Position numbers and translations under genes: made by a program. 64,000 nucleotides of DNA, taken from NCBI RefSeq assembly GCF_018812025.1, contig NC_063054.1:30307806-30371805 (forward strand). Direction: 5' to 3'. This DNA is from Megalobrama amblycephala (taxonomy: Eukaryota > Chordata > Actinopteri > Cypriniformes > Xenocyprididae). Below the pieces are notes generated by a model, which saw only the letters and a list, made by a program, of their open reading frames with translations, was not told the origin of the DNA and made no database searches. Within the stretch, counting starts at the first letter, position 1; the number at the start of each line of letters is the position of its first letter. Positions 63,708 through 64,000 of the stretch are shown here, one piece after another.

Positions 63708-64000
63708 ACAGTCCAAAAGTTTGGAACCACTAAGATTTTTAATGTTTTTAAAAGAAGTTTCGTCTGCTCACCAAGGCTACATTTATTTAATTAAAAATAC
63801 AGTAAAACAGTAATATTGTGAAATATTATTACAATTTAAAATAACTGTTTTCTATTTGTATATATTTCACAAAGTAATTTATTCCTGTGATGGCAAAGCT
63901 GAATTTTCAGCATCATTACTCCAGTCTTCAGTGTCACATGATCCTTCAGAAATCATTCTAATATGCTGATCTGCTGCTCAAGAAACATTTAATGTGTACA
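63708..64000. mobile_element. Tc1-type MITE, continues past the window edge
   Basis: CAGTCCAAAAGTTTGGAACC, CTCACCAAGGCTACATTTATT, CAGTAAAACAGTAATATTGTG and GCTGAATTTTCAGCATCATT match the left arm of the foldback at 23631 base for base in many places. The solo LTR sits within the first few bases of its terminus. Confidence 0.75.

Overview
The window is repeat-rich vertebrate nuclear DNA, most likely from a cypriniform (carp/minnow/danio-type) teleost. Evidence: a vertebrate gene with conserved intron phases; L2 LINE debris ending in the AAATAAAGGTGACTTGAC-type tail familiar from zebrafish and its relatives; and dense hAT, piggyBac-like, Tc1 and Harbinger elements. There are no bacterial-type operons, no CRISPR array and no rRNA or tRNA gene that I can recognise.

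The one host gene I can support is an angiopoietin-2 orthologue (angpt2) on the minus strand. Eight coding exons, equivalent to vertebrate exons 2-9, run from 62333 down to the stop codon at 21919. They encode 397 residues: the coiled-coil half and the whole fibrinogen-like, Tie2-binding domain. Exon 1 (signal peptide and superclustering region), the 5'UTR and the promoter lie beyond position 64000. Introns 2 (15.4 kb) and 4 (14.3 kb) are large and full of transposons. In mammals ANGPT2 sits antisense inside MCPH1; I see no MCPH1 exon here.

Region by region: 1-1405, mostly featureless, with a possible terminal exon of another minus-strand gene at the left edge; 1406-6536, a composite hAT element holding nested inverted-repeat elements; 6774-13720, an L2-type LINE (minus strand) split by a 3.5-kb hAT that itself carries two further hATs, each bounded by an exact 8-bp duplication; 13721-21918, intergenic DNA with small inverted-repeat elements and the 3' flank of angpt2; 21919-31897, angpt2 exons 9-5 with intronic hAT, foldback and Kolobok-like pieces; 31898-46206 (intron 4), a Ty3/gypsy element with the rare integrase-before-reverse-transcriptase order, interrupted in its RNase H region by a hAT, then an L1-clade LINE and a Tc1 element; 46207-46761, exons 4 and 3; 46762-62177 (intron 2), a Harbinger element with a Myb/SANT micro-ORF, two abutting TTAA elements, a second Tc1 element, a hAT-like element, minisatellites and another TTAA element; 62178-62333, exon 2; 62334-64000 (intron 1), an (AT)n tract, a solo LTR with 5-bp duplication and a Tc1-type MITE.

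No transposase or reverse transcriptase here looks intact. The most informative content is the nesting, because precise target-site duplications give a relative order of insertions, together with the unusual pol order of the gypsy element and the receptor-loop sequence of angpt2.
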